Both the position numbers and the translations under genes were made by a program. A model generated the notes under the pieces. That model made no database searches and had not been told where the DNA came from. It worked only from the letters and a program-made list of their open reading frames with translations. A DNA stretch of 64,000 bases from positions 192,437,518 through 192,501,517 of the forward strand of contig CM054112.1 of the NCBI GenBank assembly GCA_028673005.1, read 5' to 3'. Below, one piece after another: positions 41,501 to 50,396 of the stretch. How positions within the stretch are numbered: position 1 is the first letter of the stretch; every line of letters starts with the position of its first letter. Source of the stretch: Tanypteryx hageni (lineage: Eukaryota; Arthropoda; Insecta; Odonata; Petaluridae).

Positions 41501-44500
41501 TGAGCATGAATGTTTCAATTCTCCGCAATGAATAATGATAAGTGCTATATTAAAACAGCCATTTTCGTCATTGTCTTATGATGATAAACTCAAAATAAAA
41601 TGAATGGGAAGACCCCTCCCTAATTCTAATTTAGTTAAAAAGCAACAGTGCGCCAACAAACAGGAAAGGTGTCGTAAATTTAATGCCTTATTCGAAGAAC
41701 AATTGGCTGTGCAGGTGTGATGAAAAAAATGTTTTTTTGTTTTCCTTGTGACTTTTCCAAGGAGATGTCAGCTGGTCGAGGAACAGGATTTTGGATTTGG
41801 TACACATTTGGAAAAATATGAGGGCTCTCGAAAAATCTAAACATCATATGAACAATGTGTTGAGTTGATTGTTACTGGATAAAAGAAATATTCCAAGTCA
41901 ATTTAACTCACAGTCTAAACAACGAAAAAGTAGGTAAAAATAGGTACATATTAAATTTGATTATAAATTGTATACGTTTTTGTGGGGCATTAGAATTAGC
42001 ATTGAGAGGGCATGATGAATTGGATGAGTCACAAAATAAGGGAGTTTTTCGTGAGTCAATCCAGTTTAGTTCTGAGTTAGATAAAAACTTAAAAGTTCAC
42101 CTTAGTCAATCAGCTGCGTTTAAAGGTACATCTAAAACTATACAGAATGAGTTGCTGGAATGCATGTTAGAAGTATATCACGAAGAAGTTCGCAAAGAAA
42201 TTCAAAAAGCAGATTATGTAGCATTGATAGCCGATGAAACTACTGACATGTCACGTCAATTTCAGTTAGTCATTGTATTACGTTACATTGTAGGCGGAAA
42301 ACCGGTAGAAAGGTTCTGGAATGTTGTTAATCCTGATGGACATGATGCTCGTGCAATTGTATTGTAAAATAAACTTGATCCCCTAACTGGTGACAGTCCG
42401 AATAAACTTATAGCACAAAGTTTTGATGGTGCTTCTGTTATTATTGGACGTTTAAATGGCATTCAGAAACTGATAAAAAGACAAGTATTCACTTGCTAAT
42501 TTCAACCACTGTTACGCCCACCATAATCACAGAAATAAAAGATAGATTTCAATTTACTGGACACCTTGTGGCTACCAATCTTTGTGGTCGAAGAATTTGA
42601 TAATTACAGCAAAAAATTCCCTCAGTGAAATAATTGAAAAGTATCCTTTTTTGGAAAAAAGAGACTGAAGAGTGAACTTCAAGTTTTTTACGAAAGAGAG
42701 GAATGAGAGCAGTTTCTGGTGCGGTACCATTTCTGTCGCTAATTTTGAGGTGATGATTTGTGTGAAACATTTCAAGAGACAATAAAGCTTAAAAAGTGTT
42801 GATCATGATACCAATGTCGACATCAGAAGCAGAACAGTGTTTTTCAATGATGAAAAGAATAAAGACTTTTCTTAGGAATACTATGCAAGAAGAAAGACTA
42901 ACTGCTTTAGGCATGCTATCGTGTGAAAAAACTTTTGTAAATAACAAGAAAGATCACCAAAAAGAATTTGTTTACCACTCATTTTAGCTGCAAGACACTT
43001 TTTCATCTACTCACTATAGTACATTTTTCGGCAATTACAAAATTAAATACTTTTTTGTTTTATAAATTTAGATTTTTTTAACATGTAGGCCCTACCATAT
43101 GAAATAACCACCGGCCGCCACTGTTCACACCAGTATTTTATATGGTGTTGAGGTAGAAAAAAACCTTTATTTCACTAATATTACTCACTGGTCAATTAAG
43201 AATTTTACCTTAGCCCACTCTTGGATACAACACACACAAAAACAATGCTGGCAGCCTTCAGGACTACCAACTTCTGATGCACCTGGTCCAGGTAATGACC
43301 TAAGGCAGATAGGACATCTAGTCTTTGGGCCTTCTCCATCATCTGTCTCACTACTGCTACCCTGAAAGGTATCACGATCCTTGGCAGCAATTTTACCATC
43401 AGCCTCACTTCCTGGTCTCTGGCTAGGCATCCGATCACTTCAAGATCCAATGAGTAGAAAAGTTAAGTTGGTGAGCCTCATAAGAATAGCAAATCATTAA
43501 AAATCCATTAATGCAGCAAAAGATTTAATAGGTAGTAGTTCAAGATAAATTTACCTTGCATGTAATTAAAACCTTTACGTACAAAATGCATTATAATTGT
43601 AAATAAAACTTAACCCAGATTTATTATGACTACACCTAATTTTAATTATTCCACTTTTGTTAGTTTACACCTAATTTTCACAAAACTGGATATTTCGAAA
43701 CAAGTTTTATACCAATTTTATTGAATAAGTGGCTTTTAAAGAAGCACCTAAAAAACTTATTTAATATATCAACCTTGCAAGGTTTTCAGGATTTATTTCT
43801 TCCTCTGCCAATGTACTTGATGGCAAAGCACAGCGACTTGGTCTTGTGCAAGCTCTGCTGGTGGATGGCCGAGAAATGTCTTCTTCTGCCTCTTCATTCT
43901 CACTCTCTGTATCCCATTCTGAACTAAGATCTGCATTTAACTCATTGGAATCATCTTCACTGCTAATACCTAAAAATTATGAATTTGAGGATGATAAAAA
44001 AATTCAAAAAGCAACTAAATGTTAAATCCCCCTATTTTATACATATAATTTAGGTTGATGTGTAGAAAAACTTTTTCAGATAAAGCAGTTTTAAAAAAAT
44101 GATTGTAAAATATTCAACCATATCAAAACTAACATTTCCAAACGACAATATAATAAACTTTATTTAGTATCTTGAGAAGTATCTATATAACACCTTAATT
44201 TTTGTTTGTATAATCCAATGAAAGCTTGAAAATAGATTTGAATCTTAATTAACAAAACAGGTGATAATTCATCAGTTTTTAATAATTCTTTACAGAAATT
44301 CCTAACAGTAAAATATGGTGCTGATGCAAGAAAGGTACAGTAAACAGCTAAAATGGAAAGTGTACTTGAGGAGTGAACTTTCATTTCTTTAAAAATGTTG
44401 TATTTCGCAAGTTTTAAAACAATGAAAACTCATGAATAATTAATTTTTACTATTATAATATTAACATCCCACATCTCTAGCAGGAATAAAATTTGTCATC

Positions 44501-44536
44501 ATTATAACTTTGAGTAATTCAAAACAGCTGATTCTA

Positions 44537-44609
<73 letters not shown>

Positions 44610-47160
44610 TCTGACAAGATATTGAAACAACAACACCGAAAGAAAGTAATTCCAGAGCAATTTGCTATGATGTAAAAATTTTAATTAAACCAATTAATGA
44701 CTTTTATTTCTATGATTATAACATAAGATTTTGAAATTTGCAAAATGATACAATGCCATTTATACCTGTATTATCTGAATCTAAGTCATCACTGGAATCA
44801 CTGCTATCATCTGAGCCTTCAGAGCTGGTTCCTTGAAATGCCATTACCTATAAAGATTTAAATTATAAACATGCATTTGATAAAATGAATCTCTGATCAG
44901 CTTTTGCAGTCAAAAGCTCTCACTCTAGGTGGTGATAAACCAGAATAAAAAAATGTACTAAACTAAAAGAGTCCATCAAAACAAAACTTTCATTAGTAAA
45001 ATACCTTAACAAATTCCTTGTGGAATGGTTTAGATTGCAAACAACCTGAACTTTTTTAGTTAAATATTTCTAGTACACAACTATTAATTCTCCTAGTATT
45101 CTCAAAACAACATTAATGAGAAAAATTCTCAAAGAAAATTTTTGAGTACTACTCATAAATGCATCATCGCAGGCATGCAACATTATTAGAATTTCACTTG
45201 TACATAAAATGACAAAATTATCATCAGAAAAGTACACTTAAAAACATCTTTAACAATATGATACACAGCACAATCTCATTAATACAAGCTTAAAGGGTCT
45301 TAAAATTTCAATGTCTGCAATACTGAGGTATATTGTAATAAACAAGAAGCAAATAAAATTTCAAAACTAGTTCACTATTTTATTTGGTATATTTAACTTT
45401 GACTAAACCCTTATCTCATGTCAATAGCAATAATATTTAATGACTTAAATTTCTTTTTACATTATATATTAAAAGATTGAGACTAATTTTTTTACAGGAG
45501 ACCGAAGTACACTTTACATGAACAATTTTTGTGTTTCTGTTTTTACTGTTTAAATGCTTGCACAGACAAAAATAAATGCAACTAAATTTATTAAATAAGT
45601 GATATAATAGAAAAGTTAAAGATTAAAAATTACAATTACTGTCCAACTGTATTTGTGCAAACTTAATTTTTAAAAGCAGCAGAAAAATTGTGCAATTGAT
45701 CCAACTCTACTGAACTTGAAAAGGGAATAATAAATGGAGTAATCTTTAATGATCTTTTTCAATATGTGGTGGATAGCCAGAAATTTTTTTCAAACTTTTT
45801 AATTGCATTATTCAGATCCATTTCACATTGCTCAAAGAATAATTTCCACTACTGTGACAACCTGGAAAACCTTTAACAGCCATAAAACATGTCGATTTCC
45901 TCTTAGCACTCATCTTTGTCCTTCCAGTTTATCGTTTTAAATTAATAAATTTACAACCATAACCAAATATGATTAAGGACTTAAAAGTGAACACATGTGA
46001 CATAATGAAATTCCTCCAAAAGACAAAGGAATATGAATAAATTTGAAAGAATTTTTAAATTAAAATGTAGTTACTGGCATGACAAAGATAAAGCAGACCA
46101 ATATGGTTTCCATCCAATCTAAATAAGGCTACCGACTTTTTGTATATATTTCTTGAGCAAGCAGATAAAATAATACCTAGAAAGTGACAAATAATTCTAA
46201 AACAAAGGAAATTATTTTTAGAAAATTAACCAGACTGATTGAAAAAGGAGCTTGAGTACAAATTATTGATTGTTATTCTTTCAAAATGCTGAGTATTTTG
46301 TGGAATTTAATGCTGAAGGATTTATAAAAAAATTGATATAGAAATTTACCAAGCAACTGAAGAACCAAATTTGAAATAATGCAAAATAAATCCAATAAAA
46401 AATATGAATTTAATGTAATTACCACCAGTTTTAATCAAAAAGTCCTTACCCCAATATTACATTAATTCCCATTAAAAGGTCAACAAAAATGTACATATCT
46501 GCAGACAAAAATGAAAACAGAAACTGAATATGTATCAAGTATGCTGACTTGCTATTAACTACAGCATCAATATGTATCAGCTATTATTTAATATGTAAAT
46601 TATTTAAAATTGAAATTTTCTTTGAAATATTTACTTAAATCCAAAATTTATCCTAAAGCCGTAGAAATGTCAATAGTATCTTCAAAATAAAATTACTACG
46701 GAATATTAAATTCCGCCAATAGTTTAAAAGATAAATAATAAATTGAACTATATTGGAGACTCATAAATATAGGTTGATATAAATAACCGAAAAATAAACA
46801 AGGATTCACACGCCTATTCACCAGAATTAGACACTACAAAAAGACATACAAATATAACAAAGAGAATAAAAACTAATATGTGATGTCAAAAGGAAGCAAA
46901 TTCCCTATAAGAAAAATAACTCATTAATGCTAAAAATTATGAATTCCATAATTGTTATTAATTACAACCTCTGTGAAGAATAAATAAATTATAGAAAGTT
47001 TAAGAGTTGAATTTACCTGCCGACTTGACTTTCTATTGGAATTCAGTTGTTCGTTATCAGTTTCACTTATACTATCATCGGAGTCCTCTATTCGCCGAAT
47101 TTTCTTCTTATGAGCCTTTCGCCCAGAGTTTGGGCCAGCAGCATCGTTGGTTTCCTCCAT
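2468..47160 (-). CDS. PHRF1: PHRF1 orthologue (PHD and RING finger domain protein), 15 exons, 3' end outside window
   Basis: The family is an E3 ubiquitin ligase that also binds phosphorylated RNA polymerase II and methylated histone H3, linking transcription, splicing and DNA repair in the nucleus (known for vertebrate PHRF1). Joined exons: 47160-47017, 44847-44766, 43969-43774, 43437-43209, 38655-38476, 31993-31817, 29705-29523, 29152-28934, 28514-28240, 26685-20814, 20711-20515, 9447-9210, 9067-8941, 3043-2952, 2596-2468. Every junction is GT-AG and every phase matches, giving 8340 nt or 2780 codons. The RING (residues 182-225) ends in CPVDR, as in PHRF1, and is followed by a C4HC3 PHD (276-320). 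Then come basic and Arg/Ser-rich regions and a C-terminal segment with [10 protein letters not shown] and [15 protein letters not shown] stop codon immediately upstream of the first ATG supports that start. The expected final exon is not in the window. The protein is much larger than human PHRF1 (about 1650 aa), mainly through one giant exon. Introns are packed with transposons. Confidence 0.93.
2952..3043 (-). CDS. PHRF1: PHRF1 exon 14
   Basis: Codes [20 protein letters not shown] and EMQVKEK. Acceptor TTTTTTAG, donor AAAAG|GTATGT. A Tc1 element begins only about 72 bp upstream of its acceptor. Confidence 0.82.
3482..3744. mobile_element. hAT-type MITE with perfect 8-bp target duplication
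   Basis: A 263-bp element beginning CAGTGTTTCTCAAACAGTGG and ending TTTGAGAACCACTG, with GTGTATGT repeated on both sides. It has no coding capacity. The terminal sequence is the common hAT-MITE type. Confidence 0.9.
3883..4133. mobile_element. Second hAT-type MITE of the same family
   Basis: A 251-bp copy closely related to the one 138 bp to its left and in the same orientation. The ends are CAGTGTTTCTCAAACTGTGG and TTTGAGAACCACTG. Its target duplication is CTCTACAC/CTCTCCAC (7 of 8 match). Confidence 0.88.
4870..5600 (-). mobile_element. Fragment of a pogo/Tigger-type transposon
   Basis: The left end CAGGTAAGCCCCACTTAATG is preceded by TA. The minus strand contains a CENP-B-like helix-turn-helix ([27 protein letters not shown]) and, after a frameshift, [20 protein letters not shown] and [12 protein letters not shown]. 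The DDE domain is missing and no right end was found. Confidence 0.7.
5601..6879. other. PHRF1 intron 13 segment, AT-rich, old repeat ends
   Basis: No gene is visible. Fragments such as GGGGTCGGCTTAAATTC with a nearby TAAATATGGTATA look like the end of an old DNA transposon related in style to the one at 26754, but no boundaries can be set. Confidence 0.5.
6880..7600. repeat. Four-copy imperfect tandem repeat, about 147-bp unit
   Basis: The block GTCGACAAATTTTAGTAAAA, followed by a 'TACCAAATTT..TCAA..TATGTCCAGYGGTTCC' segment, recurs near 6901, 7052, 7197 and 7555. The last copy is displaced by about 215 bp of other sequence. No reading frame is conserved. It looks like internal repeats of an unidentified transposon. 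Confidence 0.7.
7600..7740. repeat. Terminal fragment of a hAT-like family ending CCCATCCCTA
   Basis: The segment ending ACCATCCCATCCCTA shares a 'CAGATTAATATAACCGGA' block with the reverse complement of the left end of the inner element at 32625-34271. It is therefore a second, partial copy of the same family. No matching left end was seen nearby. Confidence 0.55.
7938..8445. repeat. Tandem duplication of a roughly 270-bp unit
   Basis: Two diverged copies in direct orientation. Both carry 'TAATGTAAT..ATGGAAATCA', 'GCCTCCTGGTGGAGAACA' and 'TTAGATATTCATACTTTTTT' in the same order. Short open frames differ between copies, so it is non-coding repeat DNA. Confidence 0.75.
8941..9067 (-). CDS. 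PHRF1: PHRF1 exon 13
   Basis: Starts [11 protein letters not shown] and becomes Gly/Lys-rich. Read-through would reach a stop 12 nt beyond GGAG, but the GGAG|GTAATG donor and the matching phase of exon 14 favour splicing here. Confidence 0.8.
9210..9447 (-). CDS. PHRF1: PHRF1 exon 12
   Basis: Codes [20 protein letters not shown], then [10 protein letters not shown]. The '[15 protein letters not shown]' type of motif is typical of the PHRF1 C-terminal half. Acceptor TTTAG, donor CACAA|GTGAGT. Confidence 0.87.
10150..10515 (+). pseudogene. LTR-retrotransposon reverse transcriptase fragment (Ty3/gypsy type)
   Basis: Codes [46 protein letters not shown] and [20 protein letters not shown]: the N-terminal part of a gypsy-type RT. 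The first catalytic Asp motif 'DL.SA..QI' reads NLNSAFHQI, so it is altered. The YxDD box, RNase H, integrase and LTRs are absent. The frame runs directly into a piggyBac fragment. Confidence 0.85.
10519..11700 (+). pseudogene. piggyBac transposase pseudogene, N-terminus missing
   Basis: Starts in [20 protein letters not shown], then after a frameshift continues as [54 protein letters not shown] and [11 protein letters not shown]. The first two catalytic Asp positions (IDESL, MEDYY) are visible. A stop after YEVER is followed by further frames with [11 protein letters not shown], the degraded third-Asp region, and by a C-terminal cysteine-rich finger with [14 protein letters not shown] in another frame. 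A likely right terminus, GAGGGGTTAA, lies near 12240. It is inactive. Confidence 0.85.
11701..13426. other. PHRF1 intron 11 segment, no gene
   Basis: Probable piggyBac 3' flank to about 12243. After that come a (TG)n-like run and the phrase GCACCAATGGACTGATTTTC seen in some dispersed repeats, then an isolated B-box-like GGGTTCGATTCCAG near 12468. The rest is featureless AT-rich DNA. Confidence 0.5.
13427..14754 (-). mobile_element. Complete-ended mariner (DD34D) with dead transposase
   Basis: The termini are inverted (TGAGGTGCTACCCAAAAGTT on both strands, with mismatches only further in) and flanked by TA duplications. The 1328-bp length is normal for mariner. The minus-strand transposase starts at 14550 ([20 protein letters not shown]) and continues in other frames from 14325 and 13873. 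The motifs [11 protein letters not shown] and [11 protein letters not shown] give the first two Asp. The third position, 34 residues later, reads PCHFFLF instead of PCDFF. Frameshifts plus this substitution mean it cannot encode active enzyme. Confidence 0.95.
14757..15962. other. PHRF1 intron 11 segment, degenerate short repeats
   Basis: Around 15060-15180 a loose ~30-bp pattern (CCACATGA(A/C)AAA, then TTCGCC or CTCATC) repeats three or four times. Short frames near 15270-15780 overlap on both strands and show no family resemblance. Confidence 0.4.
15963..16255 (+). repeat. tRNA-derived SINE
   Basis: A polymerase III-like A box (TAGTGGTTAGTACGCTGG) and a degenerate B box (GGGCACGAATCCTGC) lie about 50 bp apart. 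A body containing TTCGGAAGGGACGTTAAGCA follows, as in insect tRNA-SINEs. The tRNA-like part cannot fold as an intact tRNA. Confidence 0.6.
16505..16760 (+). pseudogene. THAP zinc-finger domain relic
   Basis: Codes [39 protein letters not shown] and [10 protein letters not shown]. The C..C spacing, the central Trp and the C..H pair with HF match a THAP DNA-binding domain, found in P-element-type transposases and their relatives. The frame continues only briefly, and no transposase body follows. It could be an isolated transposon exon. Confidence 0.7.
17100..17340 (-). pseudogene. SWIM-type zinc-finger relic from a repetitive insect protein family
   Basis: The minus strand reads [28 protein letters not shown], one in-frame stop, then [20 protein letters not shown] and CHACPYLA. 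This resembles the SWIM-type region of multi-copy arthropod proteins. The expected C-x-H end is replaced by KYHAV. It lies about 350 bp from the THAP relic on the opposite strand. Identity rests on pattern memory only. Confidence 0.45.
17560..17620 (+). repeat. Penelope-like / hammerhead-like terminal motif
   Basis: CTGATGA at 17567 and a second GATGA at 17586 precede a short perfect stem (GGTGA, loop, TCACC) and then CGAAACCGGTTG. That order recalls the hammerhead-like motif in the terminal repeats of Penelope-like retroelements. No reverse transcriptase was found beside it. Confidence 0.3.
17621..18799. other. PHRF1 intron 11 segment between retroelement motif and piggyBac
   Basis: AT-rich. 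Short overlapping frames occur on both strands at 17950-18430 but none resembles a known protein. The right part is probably the 5' untranslated region of the adjoining piggyBac. Confidence 0.4.
18800..20231 (+). pseudogene. Nearly full-length piggyBac transposase with three in-frame stops
   Basis: From 18834 to 20231 a single frame codes a PGBD4-like piggyBac transposase. It is broken only by stops at 19146, 19206 and 19611. Catalytic Asp motifs are [21 protein letters not shown] and [12 protein letters not shown], all intact. The C-terminal cysteine-rich domain is complete: [29 protein letters not shown]. Upstream the N-terminus shifts frame near 18840. TTAA-flanked ends were not identified. 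It lies in the 11-kb PHRF1 intron 11, opposite to the host gene. Confidence 0.93.
20515..20711 (-). CDS. PHRF1: PHRF1 exon 11
   Basis: Codes [20 protein letters not shown] and a repeated Pro-Arg-Val unit ([20 protein letters not shown]). Acceptor TCTAG, donor CCAAG|GTTTGT. Two bases carry across an 11-kb intron to exon 12. Confidence 0.82.
20814..26685 (-). CDS. PHRF1: PHRF1 exon 10, 5.9-kb giant exon
   Basis: One uninterrupted exon of 5872 nt (about 1957 codons) between a TATAG acceptor and a CGACAG|GTATGA donor. Parts in order: a Ser/Asn-rich N-terminal third with [20 protein letters not shown], a motif region also present in PHRF1 proteins; acidic runs; a KSD-repeat tract; a lysine-rich stretch; an Arg/Ser-dipeptide domain near plus-strand 22500-23290; several lysine runs; and a proline/glutamate-rich end. 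The reading frame continues upstream past the acceptor, but that part is intron and transposon end. The RS domain is consistent with nuclear-speckle or CTD-linked function. Confidence 0.92.
22500..23290 (-). repeat. Arg/Ser-dipeptide (RS) domain coding repeats in PHRF1 exon 10
   Basis: Codons for [11 protein letters not shown] and SRGRSRSRG recur through this stretch, seen on the plus strand as GATCTTGATCTACG-like units. RS domains mediate contacts among splicing factors. The DNA-level repetition means length can change by unequal exchange. Confidence 0.85.
24030..24220 (-). repeat. KSD tandem repeat in PHRF1 exon 10
   Basis: About ten repeats of a 5-7 residue unit, KSDVEAE / KSDAEVE / KSDVDAD, encoded by a 15-21-bp minisatellite (plus strand GACTTTTCAACTTCAACATCA-like). 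It forms a charged, alternating acidic/basic segment. Confidence 0.88.
26754..27886. mobile_element. Non-autonomous element with ~24-bp inverted ends, copy 1
   Basis: The left end TACCGTATTGACTCGTGTAA and the right end (reverse) TATTGTATTTACTTGTGTAA are inverted repeats of each other. No protein is recognisable. Most of it is repeated in inverted orientation at 35130-35948. The left end lies 68 bp upstream of the PHRF1 exon 10 acceptor. Confidence 0.75.
28240..28514 (-). CDS. PHRF1: PHRF1 exon 9
   Basis: Codes [20 protein letters not shown], a glycine-rich stretch, and [19 protein letters not shown]. The last resembles the conserved 'LSLFG...' segment of PHRF1. Two bases carry into exon 10 and restore its frame exactly. 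Confidence 0.87.
28934..29152 (-). CDS. PHRF1: PHRF1 exon 8 (lysine/arginine-rich)
   Basis: Seventy-three codons alternating strongly basic runs ([21 protein letters not shown]) with an acidic run ([13 protein letters not shown]). Such basic tracts follow the PHD in PHRF1 proteins. The donor ATT|GTGTGT is weak, so the exact end is less sure. Confidence 0.78.
29523..29705 (-). CDS. PHRF1: PHRF1 exon 7
   Basis: Sixty-one codons of basic sequence ([18 protein letters not shown]) followed by an acidic amphipathic stretch ([20 protein letters not shown]). The acceptor is TTTAG and the donor AGA|GTAAGA. Confidence 0.8.
29990..31255. mobile_element. TA-flanked non-autonomous element (pogo/mariner type)
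   Basis: The left end CAGGTATGCCCCAATTAATG and the right end GGGATATACCTG are inverted and flanked by TA. The 1266-bp interior has no recognisable transposase. The left end resembles that of the Tigger fragment at 4870. It lies in PHRF1 intron 6. Confidence 0.7.
31817..31993 (-). CDS. PHRF1: PHRF1 exon 6 (PHD finger)
   Basis: Codes [29 protein letters not shown] and [10 protein letters not shown], a classic C4HC3 PHD finger with the DRED and LLLCDGCD signature of PHRF1. The donor GCATG|GTTTGT is weaker than the others, so the 3' edge is the least certain part. Confidence 0.93.
32475..34386. mobile_element. Outer hAT element with perfect 8-bp target duplication
   Basis: Begins CAGTGGCGTAGCTAGG, ends ACTACGCCACTG, and is flanked by TGTAGGCA on both sides. 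Only about 150 bp on the left and 115 bp on the right belong to this element; the rest is a second, nested element. So it was a short MITE. Confidence 0.9.
32625..34271. mobile_element. Inner hAT-like element nested in the outer one
   Basis: Ends GAGGGATGGGACAG and (reverse) TAGGGATGGGACAA, flanked by ATATAATT/ATATTATT (7 of 8 match). The ends share a CCGGTT-rich subterminal region. There is no recognisable transposase in 1.65 kb. A partial relative lies at 7600-7740. Confidence 0.7.
35130..35948. repeat. Inverted copy 2 of the element at 26754-27886
   Basis: Reverse-complement matches run in order, for example CAAAATAAATCCC, ATCACACAATACCAAAAATAA, AATGTATCACTT, TTTCAGAAAGCACAAAC and TTTACGTGATTTAGG. 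The right end is GGTATTACATGAGTAAATATGGTA-like. The left boundary is unclear because similarity fades before 35100. Confidence 0.75.
36512..37850. mobile_element. TA-flanked non-autonomous pogo/Tigger-like element
   Basis: The left end CAGTAAAACCTCTCATTAAC and the right end GTAGAGGTTTTACTG are inverted and flanked by TA. Subterminal 'TTCGTTATTCGG' and 'TTGTTCGGAAGTTCG' stretches recur at both ends. No transposase was recognised in 1339 bp. It lies in PHRF1 intron 5. Confidence 0.75.
38476..38655 (-). CDS. PHRF1: PHRF1 exon 5 (RING end, PHD start)
   Basis: Sixty codons from [12 protein letters not shown] to EEDPTYCE. It completes the RING and supplies the first PHD cysteine; the exon boundary splits the first CxxC of the PHD, as CE|VC. 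Confidence 0.92.
38656..40919. other. PHRF1 intron 4 segment, nothing recognised
   Basis: AT-rich non-coding DNA. The only open frames are about 60 codons with no family resemblance. Confidence 0.6.
40920..41075. repeat. Three degenerate copies of a ~40-bp motif
   Basis: The pattern 'G(T/A)C(T/C)CTGG....(C/T)C(C/T)(G/T)TAAAC(C)TG' occurs at about 40926, 40988 and 41033. A related CTGGTGTGG-CCTCTAAA segment lies near 30830. No coding sense was found; origin unknown. Confidence 0.4.
41139..43123 (+). mobile_element. hAT transposon, ZMYM1-like, inactive, perfect 8-bp target duplication
   Basis: Ends CAGTGGCAGCCGCTGG and CCGGCCGCCACTG are flanked on both sides by TTCACACC. The transposase fragment 41957-42367 contains RGHDE, the DUF4371 core [12 protein letters not shown], and [18 protein letters not shown]. 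It stops at 42365, although SFDGASVI (second Asp region) follows in the next frames. The dimerisation-type segment [20 protein letters not shown] lies at 42796-42987, with [16 protein letters not shown]. Internal deletion and stops make it a relic. It is within 80 bp of the PHRF1 exon 4 donor. Confidence 0.92.
43209..43437 (-). CDS. PHRF1: PHRF1 exon 4 (RING finger, first part)
   Basis: Contains CPIC, then [13 protein letters not shown], which provides most zinc ligands of the RING. The last CPVDR loop is in the next exon. The donor is AAG|GTAAAA. A hAT element begins within 80 bp downstream of this donor. Confidence 0.92.
43774..43969 (-). CDS. PHRF1: PHRF1 exon 3
   Basis: Codes an acidic stretch ([20 protein letters not shown]) and then [13 protein letters not shown]. 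The acceptor is TTTTAG and the donor CAAG|GTTGAT. Phase is 1 in, 2 out. Confidence 0.85.
44540..44607. repeat. (TA)n microsatellite, about 34 units
   Basis: An uninterrupted TA run in PHRF1 intron 2. It is likely length-polymorphic. Confidence 0.95.
44766..44847 (-). CDS. PHRF1: PHRF1 exon 2
   Basis: Bounded by TATAG and ACAG|GTATAA. It codes an acidic Ser/Asp-rich stretch ([18 protein letters not shown]) and leaves one base for the next codon. Confidence 0.85.
44848..47016. other. PHRF1 intron 1, no embedded gene
   Basis: About 2.2 kb of very AT-rich sequence. No transposon termini or reading frames were recognised, unlike the other long introns of this gene. Confidence 0.6.
47017..47160 (-). 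CDS. PHRF1: PHRF1 exon 1 (start codon)
   Basis: The exon codes 48 residues, [10 protein letters not shown] to KSSRQ, ending in a CAG|GTAAAT donor. The sequence is acidic and serine-rich, like the PHRF1 N-terminus. TAG directly precedes the ATG in frame. A possible 5' UTR exon begins at an AG near 47233. Confidence 0.85.
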
Positions 47161-47787
47161 CTAGTATAGCATCTTCAAAATCATTTATATAGTAGCCAAG
47201 GGCAACTCCCACTTCATCGGTTATGCTGTTTTCCTAAAAGAAAATGATATGCAAAACTGTCTTAAGTACTCACTTTGACCAAAAAGCATTTCACCATCAC
47301 TGTTCGCCGATGAATGAAAACAAATACAGAGTGTACGGCTAATAAGCTAACAAGATAACCTTACGAGGTATTCTCAACGCAATCACCTGCAAAGTCGTTA
47401 AAGAGTAAGATTTTGATGTGCATAACTGTTAATTAACTTACCTAACGGATTTTCAAATAAATCAACTTTATGCCTCCCAAAATGACAACCCTAAGAGGGA
47501 TGCTTCATATTATTTGTCGTCCTAAACGCTGAAGTAGTAGCAATTACAACACTTTCACATTAAAGGTCTTGAAGTAGATTACTCACAATAATTGGAATGT
47601 GTATTAATGCATAGATATTTACAACCTGATGAAAACACAACTTAACACTTTCAGAATTTTTGTAAGAACTCTACAAAATATGACAGCCAACAAGCAACAA
47701 CTATTTCCAAAGTGTCGCCATCTTTACATATCCTAAGTTGCCCGGATTTTGGACGTCACTTCCTCTAGTGTACAGAAACCAGCCAAC
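47161..47787. promoter_or_regulatory. Shared 5' region between divergent PHRF1 and RpS13
   Basis: Only 627 bp separate the two start codons, and the genes diverge, so the interval must hold both promoters and 5' UTRs. A pyrimidine tract (CTTCCTCT, 47759-47766), about 20 nt upstream of the RpS13 ATG, looks like the 5' TOP element used by ribosomal protein genes for translational control. A likely PHRF1 5' UTR acceptor lies near 47233. No TATA box is obvious at a suitable distance. Confidence 0.55.
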
Positions 47788-49538
<1,751 letters not shown>

Positions 49539-49628
49539 ATTGGAGAGGAGCTGTTTGATTTTTTATTTTAAATTACCATATTGGATTATTACTGGAATGT
49601 AAAAATATGCTCTACCAGTACTTATTCC

Positions 49629-49634
49629 AATAAA
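49629..49634 (+). terminator. Polyadenylation signal of RpS13
   Basis: AATAAA lies about 90 nt after the RpS13 stop codon, a normal distance for a short ribosomal-protein 3' UTR. Confidence 0.7.
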
Positions 49635-50396
49635 GTAAATTTCAAATTAGAAGTTCCTTTTCATTTAATTTTCTCATCAATATCAGTTATATAAGTACAA
49701 ATGTATTGAAAATGAAGAGATTCAGCATCTTTTGAAATGTGTACATGGGTTACTCCTGGCTTTTTTAGTTTTAAGTTAGCCACATAACAAATTCATATGG
49801 TGAATTAACACTAAAGTATATGCACAGTATGTCATTCACATTAGGAAATTAAAATTATTCATAATGAAACACATGTAGTACTCATTCATTATGAATAATA
49901 ATAGACCTCCACAAAGTCACGCCTTATAAAATAAATTATAAGGAAATTAAACTTGATTTTGTGTAATAAATGCTGCATCATAACTACTACTGCCATCATT
50001 ATAGTATATACCATAAGATCACAGAAATAGAAATTATCAAATTCAAGTATTGTGACTGTCCTGGCATAGAACTAAGAAGTATACATAATTGGCTTGTTTA
50101 ACAATTGCCATGAAGATTGCTTGGGCTATTGTACAGGTGGCTTTTATAAACATTCTTATGTTTACTATTTGCATAAACTCTACCAAAGGTCCAACATTGA
50201 CATACCAATGTTGTTCAGTATGCTGCACGGCCATACCCATTGACTACCAAGTTTTTCATTTGGTTTTTAAGTATCAAGTAATTTTTCTGATTTAATTCAT
50301 TTTAATGTTTTCTTTATTAATGTAATTCAACAAAATGAAACTTCCCCTTTGATTTAAATGGTTGAAGCATTGTTACTTATGAATAAATGTTGTATA

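Noticed and set aside
47161..47233. Upstream extension of PHRF1 in another frame (NSITDEVGVALGYY...)
   Set aside because: Open for about 26 codons but out of frame with exon 1, whose ATG is immediately preceded by an in-frame TAG. More likely 5' UTR.
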